Counted from the first letter of the stretch, positions 9,502 through 18,341 are shown. The stretch is DNA of 64,000 nucleotides from Streptomyces roseolilacinus (GCF_014649335.1 NZ_BMSV01000008.1:248001-312000), one strand, 5' to 3'. Notes: generated by a model not told the origin, from the sequence alone. Numbers and translations: made by a program.

Positions 9502-10113
9502 ATGACGACCGTCGAAGGAGAGTCGGCCGGCGCCCTGCCGGACGTCGCGCCCCAGCTGCGCGCCCTGCGCCGCCGCAGGGGCCTGACCCTGGAGGCGGCC
9601 GCCCGGCGCGCCGGGCTCTCCCCGGCCCACCTGTCCCGTCTGGAGACCGGCCGCCGCCAGCCGTCGCTGCCGATGCTGCTCGGTCTCGCCCGTACCTACG
9701 GTACGACGGTCTCGGAGCTGCTCGGCGAGACGGCCCACACCACGGACCCGGTGGTCCGCGCCGGTCGCGCCGAACCGGTGGAGGCCGGCGGCTGGACGTA
9801 CCACCAGGCGGGCGCGGCGAACAGGGCCATGCAGGCGCTGCGCGTCGAGCTCCCGTACACCGGGCTGCGCGACGCGGTCCGGGTCCACCCGGGCGAGGAG
9901 TGGCTGTACGTGCTCGCCGGGCGGGTGAGGCTGGCGCTCGCCGACGCCGTGCACGTCCTCGACCCGGGCGACAGCGCCCACTTCGACTCGCTCACCCCGC
10001 ACCGGATCGCCGCGGCCACCCGCGGCGGGGCCGAGCTGCTGTTCGTCCACACCCTCATGCAGAGCCCCGCCGCCGACCTGTGCCTCGGCGACGGCCCCGT
10101 CCAGCGTCACTGA
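9502..10113 (+). CDS. XRE-family regulator with cupin domain
   Basis: A DNA-binding regulator with an N-terminal XRE HTH (LRALRRRRGLTLEAAARRAG, then LSPAHLSRLETGRRQPS; about residues 14-68). A C-terminal cupin (HPGEEWLYVLAGRVRLAL through FDSLTPHRIAA, about residues 125-190) probably senses a small molecule. The ATG lies only about 20 bases after an operator pair and has no good Shine-Dalgarno site, so the mRNA may be leaderless or start very close. A small membrane protein follows after 18 bases. The same regulator plus small-protein pair is known beside hopanoid genes in streptomycetes. Confidence 0.88.
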   Translation: MTTVEGESAGALPDVAPQLRALRRRRGLTLEAAARRAGLSPAHLSRLETGRRQPSLPMLLGLARTYGTTVSELLGETAHTTDPVVRAGRAEPVEAGGWTYHQAGAANRAMQALRVELPYTGLRDAVRVHPGEEWLYVLAGRVRLALADAVHVLDPGDSAHFDSLTPHRIAAATRGGAELLFVHTLMQSPAADLCLGDGPVQRH

Positions 10114-10131
10114 GACGACCGAGAGGTACAC

Positions 10132-10287
10132 ATGTCCGAGCCGGAGAACCCGAACCCCATCCCCAGCACGCAGGAGCGGTGGATCAACCGCAACCTCGTC
10201 ATACGGCTCTTCGCCTACCTGGTCGCGGGCCACCTCTTCGCGGCCTTCCTCTACCTGCTCTTCATGCTCGGCGGCCAGAACCAGTAG
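10132..10287 (+). CDS. Small membrane protein (DUF6126-like)
   Basis: A 51-residue protein with a polar N-terminus (MSEPENPNPIPSTQERW) and one strongly hydrophobic helix (IRLFAYLVAGHLFAAFLYLL, residues 24-43). GAGAGG lies seven bases before the ATG. It sits 18 bases after the XRE/cupin regulator, in the same presumed transcript. It resembles DUF6126 proteins that accompany such regulators in Streptomyces. Its role is unknown; a membrane partner of the regulator is possible. Confidence 0.8.
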   Translation: MSEPENPNPIPSTQERWINRNLVIRLFAYLVAGHLFAAFLYLLFMLGGQNQ

Positions 10288-10359
10288 CCGCCGGTCCGGC
10301 CGCGGACCTCGGCGCGCCCGGCGGCCTCAGCCGACGGCCGCCCGGTCCGCCCGCCGGCC

Positions 10360-11172
10360 TCACCCCTCCAGCAGACGCCCGCGCAGCCGGTCGCGGGTCT
10401 CGCCGCTCAGGCCGAGCCCGTCGCCGAGGTACCGCTCGGTGGAGCCCCAGGTCTCCTCGATCGCCGCGTACGCCGTGTGCAGGTACTCGGCGCGCGCGTC
10501 GAACAGGGGGGCGAGCAGCTCCATCACCTCCGGGGACATCCCGGCGGGCGACGAGTCGCTGCGGTGGACCTTGTACCGGCGGTGCGGGTCGTTCGACTTC
10601 AGGTAGTCCGCCTCGATCGCCTCGCGCTCCACGCCGACCGCCAGCAGCGCCACCACTATGGACAGCCCCGCGCGGTCCTTGCCCGCCGCGCAGTGCATCA
10701 GCGCGGGCACGCTGTCCTCGGCGAGGGCGTGCAGGACCCGGCCGTGCTCCGCGGTCCGCTCGGTGATGATGCTGTGGTACGCGTACCGCATCCGCGCCGC
10801 CGCCTTGCCGTCCCCGAGCAGGTCGCGCAGCTGGTCCAGGTCGCCGTTGCGGACCATCGTCCAGAACTCGGCGCCGTCGGCCGGGTCCGTCAGCGGGATG
10901 TTGACGTTCCGCACGCCGGGCAGCTCCACGTCCGGGCCCTCCAGTGCCTGGTCGGCGGCGTTGCGGAAGTCGAAGACGGTGTGCAGGCCGAGCGACGCCA
11001 GGAACGCGGCGTCCTCCTCGGTGGCGTGCGCGAGGTGCCCGCTGCGGAACAGTGCCCCGGGCCGCACCCGGCGCCCGTCCACGGTCGGCAGCCCACCCAC
11101 GTCGCGGAAGTTGCGGACGCCGGTCAGCTCCGGCTCGGCGGTCGACGGGAAGGACGGCAGCTGCTGCGTCAC
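10360..11172 (-). CDS. Tyrosine-protein phosphatase
   Basis: A DSP/PTP-type phosphatase of the bacterial Y_phosphatase3 family. The catalytic P-loop HCAAGKDRAG supplies the nucleophile C161 and the phosphate-binding Arg. The N-terminal GVRNFRDVGGLPT and RPGALFRSGHL are family hallmarks. I chose GTG 11172 (270 aa) because GGAGGAG lies about eight bases upstream; a longer frame to 11358 reads low-complexity sequence. It is convergent with the small membrane protein gene. The substrate is unknown. Confidence 0.92.
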   Translation of the reverse strand: MTQQLPSFPSTAEPELTGVRNFRDVGGLPTVDGRRVRPGALFRSGHLAHATEEDAAFLASLGLHTVFDFRNAADQALEGPDVELPGVRNVNIPLTDPADGAEFWTMVRNGDLDQLRDLLGDGKAAARMRYAYHSIITERTAEHGRVLHALAEDSVPALMHCAAGKDRAGLSIVVALLAVGVEREAIEADYLKSNDPHRRYKVHRSDSSPAGMSPEVMELLAPLFDARAEYLHTAYAAIEETWGSTERYLGDGLGLSGETRDRLRGRLLEG

Positions 11173-12030
11173 GGGGGCTCCTCCGTGTCCGGTGTCGGCG
11201 ACGGCCGCCGACGAGGTAGCGGTCCGACGATACGACATCGCCTCCCCGGGTACGGAGCCCCGACGCGTCGCGCGGACCGGCCGCCCGCGCCCCCGGTGGA
11301 CGGCGTCCCGCGCCCGCCGGACGGCGACCGGCCGGACCGCCTCCCCCGGGGTCCCCACCTGGTCGCCGGCGGCGCGCGGGCCCCTGTCCGGCGCCCCGGC
11401 GGCCGGCCCGCCGGGCCCGCCGCCCGCCGGGCGCGGGGGAGGGGCCCGGCGGGCGGCGGAGAGGGCCCCGGCGGACGTGAGGAAAGGCTCCGCCGGGCAC
11501 CAGGGAGGACCCCGCCGGGAGCGGCTCCCGCACCCGGCCCGGCGGACGGGCCGGCCCCCCGCGCCTCCCCTCCGCCGGTGCGACGCCCGGAGCGCCGCCC
11601 GGGGTGCCCGGCGCCGGTGGGGTACGTAGGTCCGGTCACCCTCGCCCCTGCACGCTTCTGTCCCTGTTGGTCATGTTTTGCCCCCTGGGTCGCGGGTGAT
11701 CCCGGCGCGGCGGACGCTCGCTTGTGCCGCTTCCGGGCGACTGATCACCTAAGCGGTTTTCCGGTGCTTCTGTCCGTATTGCTGGACTACGTCATAACGC
11801 GCCCTGGAAACAAGGGAGATGGGCACCGCCGCGTGAGCAGCGTCATAAAGGTGACGGATCGTATCCGGCGGCGCCTCCCAAAATCCCCGCGCCGTAAGGG
11901 AATTCATGATCCGTAATCCACGGAGGGTGACCGGAATTCCGTGGGGAATTCTCCGCCGTGAATGCACGGGGGCAACCATCCGCTTGTTCCGGTCGTCCTC
12001 ACTCGTTTACGGTCCCGTTCCAGCCGGGCG
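11173..12030. other. Intergenic region upstream of the riboswitch
   Basis: No convincing gene lies here. The first half (to about 11630) is extremely GC-rich low-complexity sequence. From about 11640 the base composition drops, marking a regulatory leader. GGTTTT near 11754 and CCGTATTG near 11774 are spaced like an alternative-sigma-factor promoter, but this is weak. The frames here have poor third-position bias. The promoter for the riboswitch and peptidase must lie in the lower-GC part. Confidence 0.5.
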
Positions 12031-12200
12031 GATCGCCGAATCCTGCCGCCGCCCCGGAATTCGCACCCATCCACGTGTGGCAGGAGCGGGGGAACCAGGT
12101 AGGCCGCCGTACGGGAATTCCCGGACGGCTTGGGGTGAAGTCGCGCCACCCGCGCGGCCGGGCAGCTCCAGCCCGAACCCGACAGCTCACCTCGCAGGCG
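12031..12200 (+). promoter_or_regulatory. c-di-AMP riboswitch (ydaO/yuaA type)
   Basis: The leader carries the recognisable actinobacterial ydaO/yuaA blocks in the right order. These are TCGCCGAATCCTGCCG (12033-12048), CCACGTGTGGCAGGAGCGGG near 12071, GGGGAACCAGG, CTTGGGGTGAAG (12129-12140), CAGCTCCAGCCCGAA near 12163 and GACAGCTCACCTCGCAGGC (12181-12199). The class binds two c-di-AMP and turns off downstream expression. The aptamer ends about 18 bases before the start codon of a secreted LysM/M23 peptidase, a usual target class for this riboswitch in Streptomyces. The boundaries are approximate. Confidence 0.92.
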
Positions 12201-12217
12201 CCGGAGAGGAATTCGCC

Positions 12218-13153
12218 ATGCCCGCCAAGGGTAAGCACCGCCGTACCAAGTCCAGCCCGCTCACCCGCGGTTTCGTCGCCGCCGGAACGGGTGGCGCCGC
12301 CATCGCCCTCCCGCTCCTCGGTGCGACCGGCGCGCACGCCGCCGCCCCCGCCGCGGCCCCGGCCGCCGCCCCCGCCCAGACGGCCGCCGTCGCGTCCGTC
12401 GCCGAGGCCGCCAAGTCCGCGCCGCGCGTCTACACCGTCGTCGCCGGCGACTACCTGGCGAAGATCGCCCACAACAAGAACGTCAAGGGCGGCTGGAAGA
12501 AGCTGTACGCCGACAACCGCGAGGTCATCGGCGACGACCCGGCGCTCATCCACCCGGGCCTGAAGCTCACCCTCGGCGCCAAGGGCACCGCGAAGGCCGA
12601 CGACACCCGCGACGAGCGCGCCTCCCGGTCCGCCGCCAGGACCCAGGCCCCCGCCGAGGCGAAGCCCGCGGCCCAGGCCCAGGCCGAGTCCCCGGCTCCG
12701 GCCCAGACCGAGACCCCGGCCGAGACCCAGGCGCCCGCGCAGAGCGGCTCCGGCTTCACCGCCCCGGTCTCCGCCGGCGTCACCACCCCGTACCGCGCCT
12801 CCGGCTCCATGTGGTCCTCCGGCTACCACACCGGCGTCGACTTCTCCGCCTCCTCCGGCAGCACCGTCAAGGCCGTCGGCCCGGGCACCGTCGTCTCCGC
12901 CGGCTGGAGCGGCGCGTACGGCAACGAGGTCGTCATCAAGCACGAGGACGGCAACTACTCGCAGTACGCCCACCTGTCCTCCCTCTCCGTCTCCGCCGGC
13001 CAGAGCGTCGGCGGCGGCCAGCAGATCGGCCTGTCCGGCTCCACGGGCAACTCGACCGGCCCGCACCTGCACTTCGAGATCCGGACCAGCCCCAGCTACG
13101 GCTCGGACGTCGACCCGCTGGCCTACCTCCGCGGCCACGGCGTCAGCATCTGA
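12218..13153 (+). CDS. Secreted LysM/M23 cell-wall peptidase
   Basis: A secreted peptidoglycan endopeptidase of 311 aa. It has a basic N-terminus and hydrophobic signal segment ending around residue 48 (GATGAHAAAP), then an Ala-rich stretch. A LysM domain (YTVVAGDYLAKIAHNKN to LIHPGLKLTLG) covers about residues 75-125. An Ala/Pro/Gln linker leads to an M23 domain (about 190-305) with zinc ligands H204 and D208 in YHTGVDFSA and the HLHFEIR motif near residue 285. GGAGAGGA precedes ATG 12218. Control by the c-di-AMP riboswitch directly upstream links its expression to cell-wall or osmotic state. Confidence 0.95.
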   Translation: MPAKGKHRRTKSSPLTRGFVAAGTGGAAIALPLLGATGAHAAAPAAAPAAAPAQTAAVASVAEAAKSAPRVYTVVAGDYLAKIAHNKNVKGGWKKLYADNREVIGDDPALIHPGLKLTLGAKGTAKADDTRDERASRSAARTQAPAEAKPAAQAQAESPAPAQTETPAETQAPAQSGSGFTAPVSAGVTTPYRASGSMWSSGYHTGVDFSASSGSTVKAVGPGTVVSAGWSGAYGNEVVIKHEDGNYSQYAHLSSLSVSAGQSVGGGQQIGLSGSTGNSTGPHLHFEIRTSPSYGSDVDPLAYLRGHGVSI

Positions 13154-13172
13154 CGCACCCCACCGCGAACCA

Positions 13173-13209
13173 CCGCCGCCCGGCACCCCCCGAGGGTGCC
13201 GGGCGGCGG
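13173..13209 (+). terminator. Strong hairpin terminator
   Basis: A perfect 16-bp stem (CCGCCGCCCGGCACCC paired with GGGTGCCGGGCGGCGG) closes a five-base loop, 19 bases after the M23 peptidase stop. There is no T tract, as usual for Streptomyces terminators. Confidence 0.8.
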
Positions 13210-13321
13210 CGCGGTGGCGGAGATCACGCCCCGTCAACCCCTCCTTACGGTCGCGTAGGTCACACCCCGACGTGGATGATGTCCTGCCGTGGCAGACGAT
13301 TCGACGATGGGGGAGAAGGAC

Positions 13322-14083
13322 GTGATCGGGTCGTACACGGCGATCGGCGACAGCTTCACCGAGGGCGTCGGGGACCCGGGCCCGGGCGGGCGGTTCGTCG
13401 GCTGGGCCGACCGCCTCGCGGTCCTGCTCGCCGACCGGCTCCCGGAGGACCAGGAGTTCCGGTACGCCAACCTCGCCGTACGCGGCAGGCTCCTGGACCA
13501 GATCGTGGCGGAGCAGGTGCCCCGGGCCAAGGAACTCGCCCCCGACCTGGTGACGTTCTGCGCCGGCGGCAACGACATCATCCGGCCCGGCAGCGACCCC
13601 GACGAGGTGGCCGAGCGCTTCGAACGCGCGGTGGCGGACCTGACCTCCGTCATCGGCACCGTCGTGGTGACCACCGGCTTCGACACGCGCGGCGTCCCGG
13701 TCCTGCGCCGCCTGCGCGGCAGGATCGCCACGTACAACGGCCACGTCCGGGCCATCGCCGACCGGTACGGCTGCCCGGTCCTGGACCTGTGGTCGCTCCG
13801 GACCGTCCAGGACCGCCGCGCCTGGGACGGGGACCGGCTCCACCTGTCGCCCGAGGGGCACACGCGGGTCGCGCTGCGCGCCGCCCAGGTCCTCGGCATC
13901 GAGGTGCCGGCCGACCCCGACCAGCCGTGGCCGCCGCTCCCGCCGCGCGGCACGCTGGAGGTGCGGCGCGACGACATCCACTGGGCCCGCGAGCACCTCG
14001 TCCCCTGGATCGGCCGCCGCCTGCGCGGCGAGAGCTCCGGCGACCGGATCTCCGCCAAGCGCCCGGACCTGCTGCCGCTGTAG
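13322..14083 (+). CDS. SGNH/GDSL-family hydrolase
   Basis: An esterase/lipase-type hydrolase of the SGNH superfamily. Block I is IGDSFTEGVGDP (catalytic Ser at about residue 9), block III is FCAGGNDI near residue 80, and block V (DGDRLHLSPEGH near residue 175) gives the catalytic Asp and His. No signal peptide is seen, so it is probably cytoplasmic. GTG 13322 is preceded by GGGGGAGAAGGA; ATG 13307 and GTG 13289 are in-frame alternatives without such a site. The substrate is unknown. Confidence 0.88.
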   Translation: MIGSYTAIGDSFTEGVGDPGPGGRFVGWADRLAVLLADRLPEDQEFRYANLAVRGRLLDQIVAEQVPRAKELAPDLVTFCAGGNDIIRPGSDPDEVAERFERAVADLTSVIGTVVVTTGFDTRGVPVLRRLRGRIATYNGHVRAIADRYGCPVLDLWSLRTVQDRRAWDGDRLHLSPEGHTRVALRAAQVLGIEVPADPDQPWPPLPPRGTLEVRRDDIHWAREHLVPWIGRRLRGESSGDRISAKRPDLLPL

Positions 14084-14087
14084 CGGA

Positions 14088-14120
14088 CCCCGGTACCGGG
14101 GGCGGGCCGCCCCGCCCCCG
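14088..14120. terminator. Bidirectional terminator
   Basis: Between two convergent genes lie the palindrome CCCGGTACCGGG (14088-14099) and a GGGGGCGGG/CCCGCCCCC stem (14098-14106 with 14111-14119) around a four-base loop. They overlap, so only one can form at a time. The position suits termination of both transcripts. Confidence 0.65.
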
Positions 14121-14132
14121 GGCCCCGGACGC

Positions 14133-14741
14133 TCAGGCCCCGCCCTCCCCGGCCCCGCCCAACTCCCGCTCCAGGGCCTCGTCTGCCCAGCGCAGCATCC
14201 TCGTACGGCTCAACGACCCCCGGTACACCGTCATCCGCACACCCAGCCCGTCGAGGAACGCCGTCAGCCGCCCGGCCGCGCCCCACGGGTCCGGGCACCG
14301 GAACTCGCCCGCCTCCGCGCCCTGCGTGAACACCTCCGCCAGCGAGGACTTCCACTGCCGGTCGAGCCGCGCCACGACCTCCCGCAGCGGGCGCTCCCGC
14401 GGAGCGGCCGCCCAGCACTCGATCCACAGCCGCCACCCCGGCGCCTGCCCGCTCGGCAGGTACCAGCGCACGGCCGCCCGCAGCCGCCGCGCCGCCGGGG
14501 CCCGCCGGCCCAGGATGCGGCGCAGCTCCGCCAGGTCCCCCTCCGCCGCGTAGGCGAACGCCGCCGCGACCAGCTTCTCCTTCGTCGAGAAGTGGTACAG
14601 GACCAGCGCCCCGCTCACCCCGAGCGCCGCCGCCACGTCCGCGACCCGCACCGCCGCCATGCCGCGCGCCTCGATCTGGGCGACGGTCGCCCGCAGCAGC
14701 TCCTCGCGCCGCTCGGCCGCGGCCCGCCGCACCCTCGTCAC
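14133..14741 (-). CDS. TetR-family regulator
   Basis: A 202-aa repressor. The N-terminal HTH is clear (RVADVAAALGVSGALVLYHF, about residues 28-47, then STKEKLVAAAF). The C-terminal ligand domain contains GWRLWIECWAAA and resembles the BetI-like TetR C-terminal group. GTG 14741 is chosen because upstream sequence reads as low-complexity glycine/arginine runs. It is divergent from the metallo-hydrolase gene and may regulate it, but no clear operator is visible in the 121-base gap. Confidence 0.88.
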   Translation of the reverse strand: MTRVRRAAAERREELLRATVAQIEARGMAAVRVADVAAALGVSGALVLYHFSTKEKLVAAAFAYAAEGDLAELRRILGRRAPAARRLRAAVRWYLPSGQAPGWRLWIECWAAAPRERPLREVVARLDRQWKSSLAEVFTQGAEAGEFRCPDPWGAAGRLTAFLDGLGVRMTVYRGSLSRTRMLRWADEALERELGGAGEGGA

Positions 14742-14862
14742 GTCACCCCGCCCGTCCTCCGCTCCCTGGGCGCGACAGTATCCCGGACCGCGCCCACCGC
14801 CCCCCCCACCCCCGTCGCACCGCCCACCCATAATGGAAGGACCCGAGCCCCCTGGAGGTGCC

Positions 14863-16056
14863 GTGACCGGCGACGACGCTCTCGGACGACTGCGCGCCCG
14901 GCTCCGCTCCCTGCGACCGGCCGCCTTCGGCGCGGACGCCGCCGGGGACCGGCTGGAGCGGATCCGCCGCTCGCCCAACTTCGCGGACGGCGCCTTCCGC
15001 AACCCGCAGGCCACCCGGCACAGGCCCTCCGGATCGGCCGTCGAGTTCGCGAGGACGTACTTCCGCAAGGAGGAGCGCGTCCGCCGCGCCCCCGCCCGCC
15101 CCGTGCCCCTCCACACGGCCGCGGCCGCCGACCTGGCCCGGCCCCCGGCCTCCGGGCTGCGCCTGACCTGGACGGGGCACTCCAGCGTGTTCGCCGAGAT
15201 CGACGGGGCGCGCGTGCTGTTCGACCCGGTCTGGGGCGACCGCTGTTCGCCCTTCGCCTTCGCCGGGCCCAGGCGGCTGCACCCGGTGCCGCTGCCGCTC
15301 GCCGCGCTGGGCCCGGTCGACGTCGTCGTGATCTCCCACGACCACTACGACCACCTCGACCTCCCCACGATCCGCGCCCTGGCCGGGTCGGACACTCTGT
15401 TCGCCGTCCCGCTGGGCGTCGGCGCCCACCTGGAGCGCTGGGGCGTGTCCCCCTCCCGGCTGCGCGAGCTGGACTGGAACGAGTCGACGCAGGTCCGCGA
15501 CGTACGGCTCACGGCCACCCCGGCCCGCCACTTCTGCGGCCGCGGCCTGCGCAACCGGCAGCACACGCTCTGGGCGTCCTGGGTCGCCGCCGGACCGGAG
15601 CACCGCGTCTACCACAGCGGCGACACGGGCTACTTCCCCGGCTTCCGCGACATCGGCACGGAGCACGGCCCGTTCGACGCCACCATGATCCAGACAGGCG
15701 CGTACGCGGACTTCTGGCCCGACATCCACATGACGCCGGCCGAGGGCGTGCGCGCCCACCTCGACCTCCAGGGCGGCCGGCCCTCCGGCGTGATGCTGCC
15801 CATCCACTGGGCCACGTTCAACCTCGCCCCGCACCCCTGGGAGGAGCCCGGCGAGGGCACCGTGACCGCCGCCGCCGAGACCGGCTGCCGCATCGCCCTG
15901 CCCCGCCCGGGGGAGCCCTTCGAACCCACCGCGGCCACCGTGCCCGCCACCCCGTGGTGGCGCGCGTCGGCCCACCCGGCCCCCGCCGCCCGCCCCGCCC
16001 CCGCGGCGGCCCCGGACGACACCACCGACCGCAGCGGCGCCCCAACCGCCGGCTGA
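14863..16056 (+). CDS. Metallo-beta-lactamase-fold hydrolase (NAPE-PLD/UlaG-like)
   Basis: A zinc-dependent hydrolase with the metal-binding HxHxDH motif in ISHDHYDHLD near residue 161. Further ligands sit in PARHFCGRG near residue 220, HSGDTGYFPGF near residue 250 and LPIHWATFNLAPHPWEEP near residue 315. These blocks match the NAPE-hydrolysing phospholipase D-like branch. The C-terminal 40 residues are Ala/Pro-rich and probably disordered. GTG 14863 has TGGAGGTG five bases upstream; ATG 14833 is an alternative. The substrate cannot be told from sequence. Confidence 0.9.
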   Translation: MTGDDALGRLRARLRSLRPAAFGADAAGDRLERIRRSPNFADGAFRNPQATRHRPSGSAVEFARTYFRKEERVRRAPARPVPLHTAAAADLARPPASGLRLTWTGHSSVFAEIDGARVLFDPVWGDRCSPFAFAGPRRLHPVPLPLAALGPVDVVVISHDHYDHLDLPTIRALAGSDTLFAVPLGVGAHLERWGVSPSRLRELDWNESTQVRDVRLTATPARHFCGRGLRNRQHTLWASWVAAGPEHRVYHSGDTGYFPGFRDIGTEHGPFDATMIQTGAYADFWPDIHMTPAEGVRAHLDLQGGRPSGVMLPIHWATFNLAPHPWEEPGEGTVTAAAETGCRIALPRPGEPFEPTAATVPATPWWRASAHPAPAARPAPAAAPDDTTDRSGAPTAG

Positions 16057-16070
16057 GGAGGACCCGCCCG

Positions 16071-16104
16071 AAGGCCCCGGCACGCCAGCGCGTGCCGGGG
16101 CCTT
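16071..16104 (+). terminator. Hairpin terminator
   Basis: A perfect 15-bp stem (AAGGCCCCGGCACGC with GCGTGCCGGGGCCTT) and four-base loop CAGC begin 15 bases after the metallo-hydrolase stop. It separates that gene from the conservon. Confidence 0.85.
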
Positions 16105-16375
16105 CCGGTGCGCCGGGCGACCGGCGGGGGAGGACGCCCGGAATGTGCCCCCGGGATATCGGGCGCCCGTACGACCGCTCATACCAGAGCGGGACGCTCC
16201 ACGGGCAAGTTTGACGACAGCCCACCGCGCGCGAACGGTTGACGACTACCGTGTGTGCCCGGCGATCAACGGTGGGCTCGTCGGACGAGTGGCCCGTCTC
16301 CCTCCATCCGATGTCACACATCCGTTTGGTGCCGAAACACGCCGATTCCCTGGGACCCACGTACCAAGGACACTG

Positions 16376-18334
16376 ATGTCTCCACTTCGCGCACCCACCG
16401 CGCGGCCCGACCGCCGTGAGGGCGGCGGACGGCACGGCCGGTCAGGCGCCCCCACCCTGCCGTACCCCACGACGCCCCCTCCGAAAGCCCGCATACGCCG
16501 GCGGCTCCTGCGCGCCGCCGTGCCGCCGGCCGTCGTGGCAGCGCTCGGCGGCACCGGCGCGGTCGTGTTCACCCTGCACTCCACCGGAGCCCGACCGACC
16601 CCCGCGCTCTGGACGGTCCTGGGCATCGCCGCCGCCCTCGCCGTGGCGGCCGTGACCGCCGCCGCGCTCGGCGCCGACCGCGCCGCCCGGTCCGTACTGG
16701 ACCGCTGCAACGCCCTGCGCCGCACCACCGCGCGCAACCAGAACGAACTGCGCGGCGTCGTCGAGCAGTTGCGCCGCGGCGAGCGGCCACCGGTCCGGCA
16801 GGCCCCCGCGCCCGCCCCCGGAGGCGACGACTTCGACCTGCTCGCCCACGAACTCGGCCGCGCCCACGACGCCGCCGTCGCGGCCGTCGTCCAGGCGTCC
16901 CGCCTCTCCAGCAGCGTCGGCAACGAACAGAAGGTCGAGGTCTTCGTCAACCTCGCCCGGCGCCTCCAGTCCCTCGTCCACCGCGAGATCCAGCTCCTCG
17001 ACGAGCTGGAGAACGCGGTCGAGGACCCCGAGCTGCTCAAGGGCCTCTTCCACGTCGACCACCTCGCCACCCGCATCCGCCGCCACGCCGAGAACCTCGC
17101 CGTCCTCGGCGGCGCCATCTCGCGCCGCCAGTGGTCGAACCCGGTCACCATGACCGAGGTGCTGCGCTCCTCCATCGCCGAGGTCGAGCAGTACCCCCGC
17201 GTCAAGCTGGTGCCGCCCATCGACGGCACCCTGCGCGGCCACGCCGTCGCCGACGTCATCCACCTGCTCGCCGAACTCGTCGAGAACGCCACGCTGTTCT
17301 CCGCCCCGCACACCACGATCCTGCTCCGCGCCCAGTACGTCACGGCCGGGCTCGCCGTCGAGGTCGAGGACCGGGGCCTGGGCATGCCGCTCGCCGAGCA
17401 GGAGAAGATGAACGCCCTGCTCTGCGACCCCGACCAGGTCAACGTGGCGCACCTGCTCCAGGACGGCCGGATCGGCCTGTACGTCGTCTCCGCCCTGGCC
17501 CGCAGACACGGCATCGCCGTACGCCTCCAGTCCAACATCTACGGCGGCGTGCAGGCCGTCCTGGTCATCCCGCAGGAACTCCTCGGCGCCGACCCCGCCA
17601 ACCCGCACCGGCCCGGCCGGCCGCAGCCCGCCGTGTCCGGCGCCGCGCAGGCCACGACCGCCGGCGCCGTGCCGGCCGGCGCCGCACCGGCGGCGATCCC
17701 CGCCCCGTACGAGACCCGCGACCCCGCACGGGCCCCCGTCGCGGCCGGCACCGGCGGCCGCCCGCCGCGCCGGCCCCGCCACGCCGCCCCCGAGCCCCCG
17801 GCCGGGCAGGGACAGGCGCCCCTCCCCCTACGCGGCGGACACCCCGACCGGCCGTACCCGCAGGACGGCCCCGACCGACGCGACCCGTCCGCCCCGGCCC
17901 GCCCCGAACCGGCCCCCGGACCGGCACGGCCCCAGCCGGCCCCCGCGGACCACGCGCCCCCCGGGCCGGCCCGCCCCGCAACCGGACACCCCGCCCCCGG
18001 ACATCCCGCAACCGGACACCCCGCCCCCGCCGCGTCCCCGCCCCCGGCGCACCTCCCCGCACCACCCGGCCCCCGGCCCCCCGCCGACGAACTCGGCGAC
18101 GGCCCGGACGGACGCCCCCGGCTGCCCAAGCGGCGCGCCCAGGAGCACCTCGTCCCGCAGCTGCGGGACGAGCCCGTCCGACGCCACCACGACGACCACG
18201 CCCTGCACGACCCGGGGCTGATGGCGGCGTTCCAGCGCGGTATCGGCCTCGCCGAGGCGATGCCGCCGGCTTCCCCCGTCCCGTCCGTCAGCCCCGCCGA
18301 ACCGCAGCGACAAGACGAAGCCCACAAGGAGTAG
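16376..18334 (+). CDS. cvnA: Conservon sensor kinase-like protein CvnA
   Basis: CvnA proteins are membrane histidine-kinase-like components of the conservon, a four-protein GTPase signalling complex of actinomycetes. Two hydrophobic segments span about residues 45-95. A kinase-like region follows, with an N box HLLAELVENATLFSAPHT near residue 300, EVEDRGLGMP and GRIGLYVVSALARRHGI (HATPase_c). There is no sensor loop of size. The last 250 residues are a Pro/Ala-rich tail with a 30-base tandem repeat. ATG 16376 follows AAGGACACTG. cvnB starts seven bases after the stop. Confidence 0.93.
   Translation: MSPLRAPTARPDRREGGGRHGRSGAPTLPYPTTPPPKARIRRRLLRAAVPPAVVAALGGTGAVVFTLHSTGARPTPALWTVLGIAAALAVAAVTAAALGADRAARSVLDRCNALRRTTARNQNELRGVVEQLRRGERPPVRQAPAPAPGGDDFDLLAHELGRAHDAAVAAVVQASRLSSSVGNEQKVEVFVNLARRLQSLVHREIQLLDELENAVEDPELLKGLFHVDHLATRIRRHAENLAVLGGAISRRQWSNPVTMTEVLRSSIAEVEQYPRVKLVPPIDGTLRGHAVADVIHLLAELVENATLFSAPHTTILLRAQYVTAGLAVEVEDRGLGMPLAEQEKMNALLCDPDQVNVAHLLQDGRIGLYVVSALARRHGIAVRLQSNIYGGVQAVLVIPQELLGADPANPHRPGRPQPAVSGAAQATTAGAVPAGAAPAAIPAPYETRDPARAPVAAGTGGRPPRRPRHAAPEPPAGQGQAPLPLRGGHPDRPYPQDGPDRRDPSAPARPEPAPGPARPQPAPADHAPPGPARPATGHPAPGHPATGHPAPAASPPPAHLPAPPGPRPPADELGDGPDGRPRLPKRRAQEHLVPQLRDEPVRRHHDDHALHDPGLMAAFQRGIGLAEAMPPASPVPSVSPAEPQRQDEAHKE
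17975..18030 (+). repeat. 30-base tandem repeat in cvnA tail
   Basis: CCCGCAACCGGACACCCCG and the following bases recur with a 30-base period (copies near 17975 and 18005). They encode alternating ATGHPAPGHP units in the disordered C-terminus of CvnA. The in-frame length suggests a region prone to expansion and contraction. Confidence 0.7.
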
Positions 18335-18341
18335 ATGCACC

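Noticed and set aside
11749..11979. A 76-codon minus-strand frame before the riboswitch
   Set aside because: It has no ribosome site, poor third-position bias and lies antisense to the probable leader promoter.
11890..12215. Cluster of GGAATTC sites around the riboswitch as a possible repeat family
   Set aside because: Several of them fall in or beside the aptamer helices and the ribosome site; spacing is irregular, so I see no independent element.
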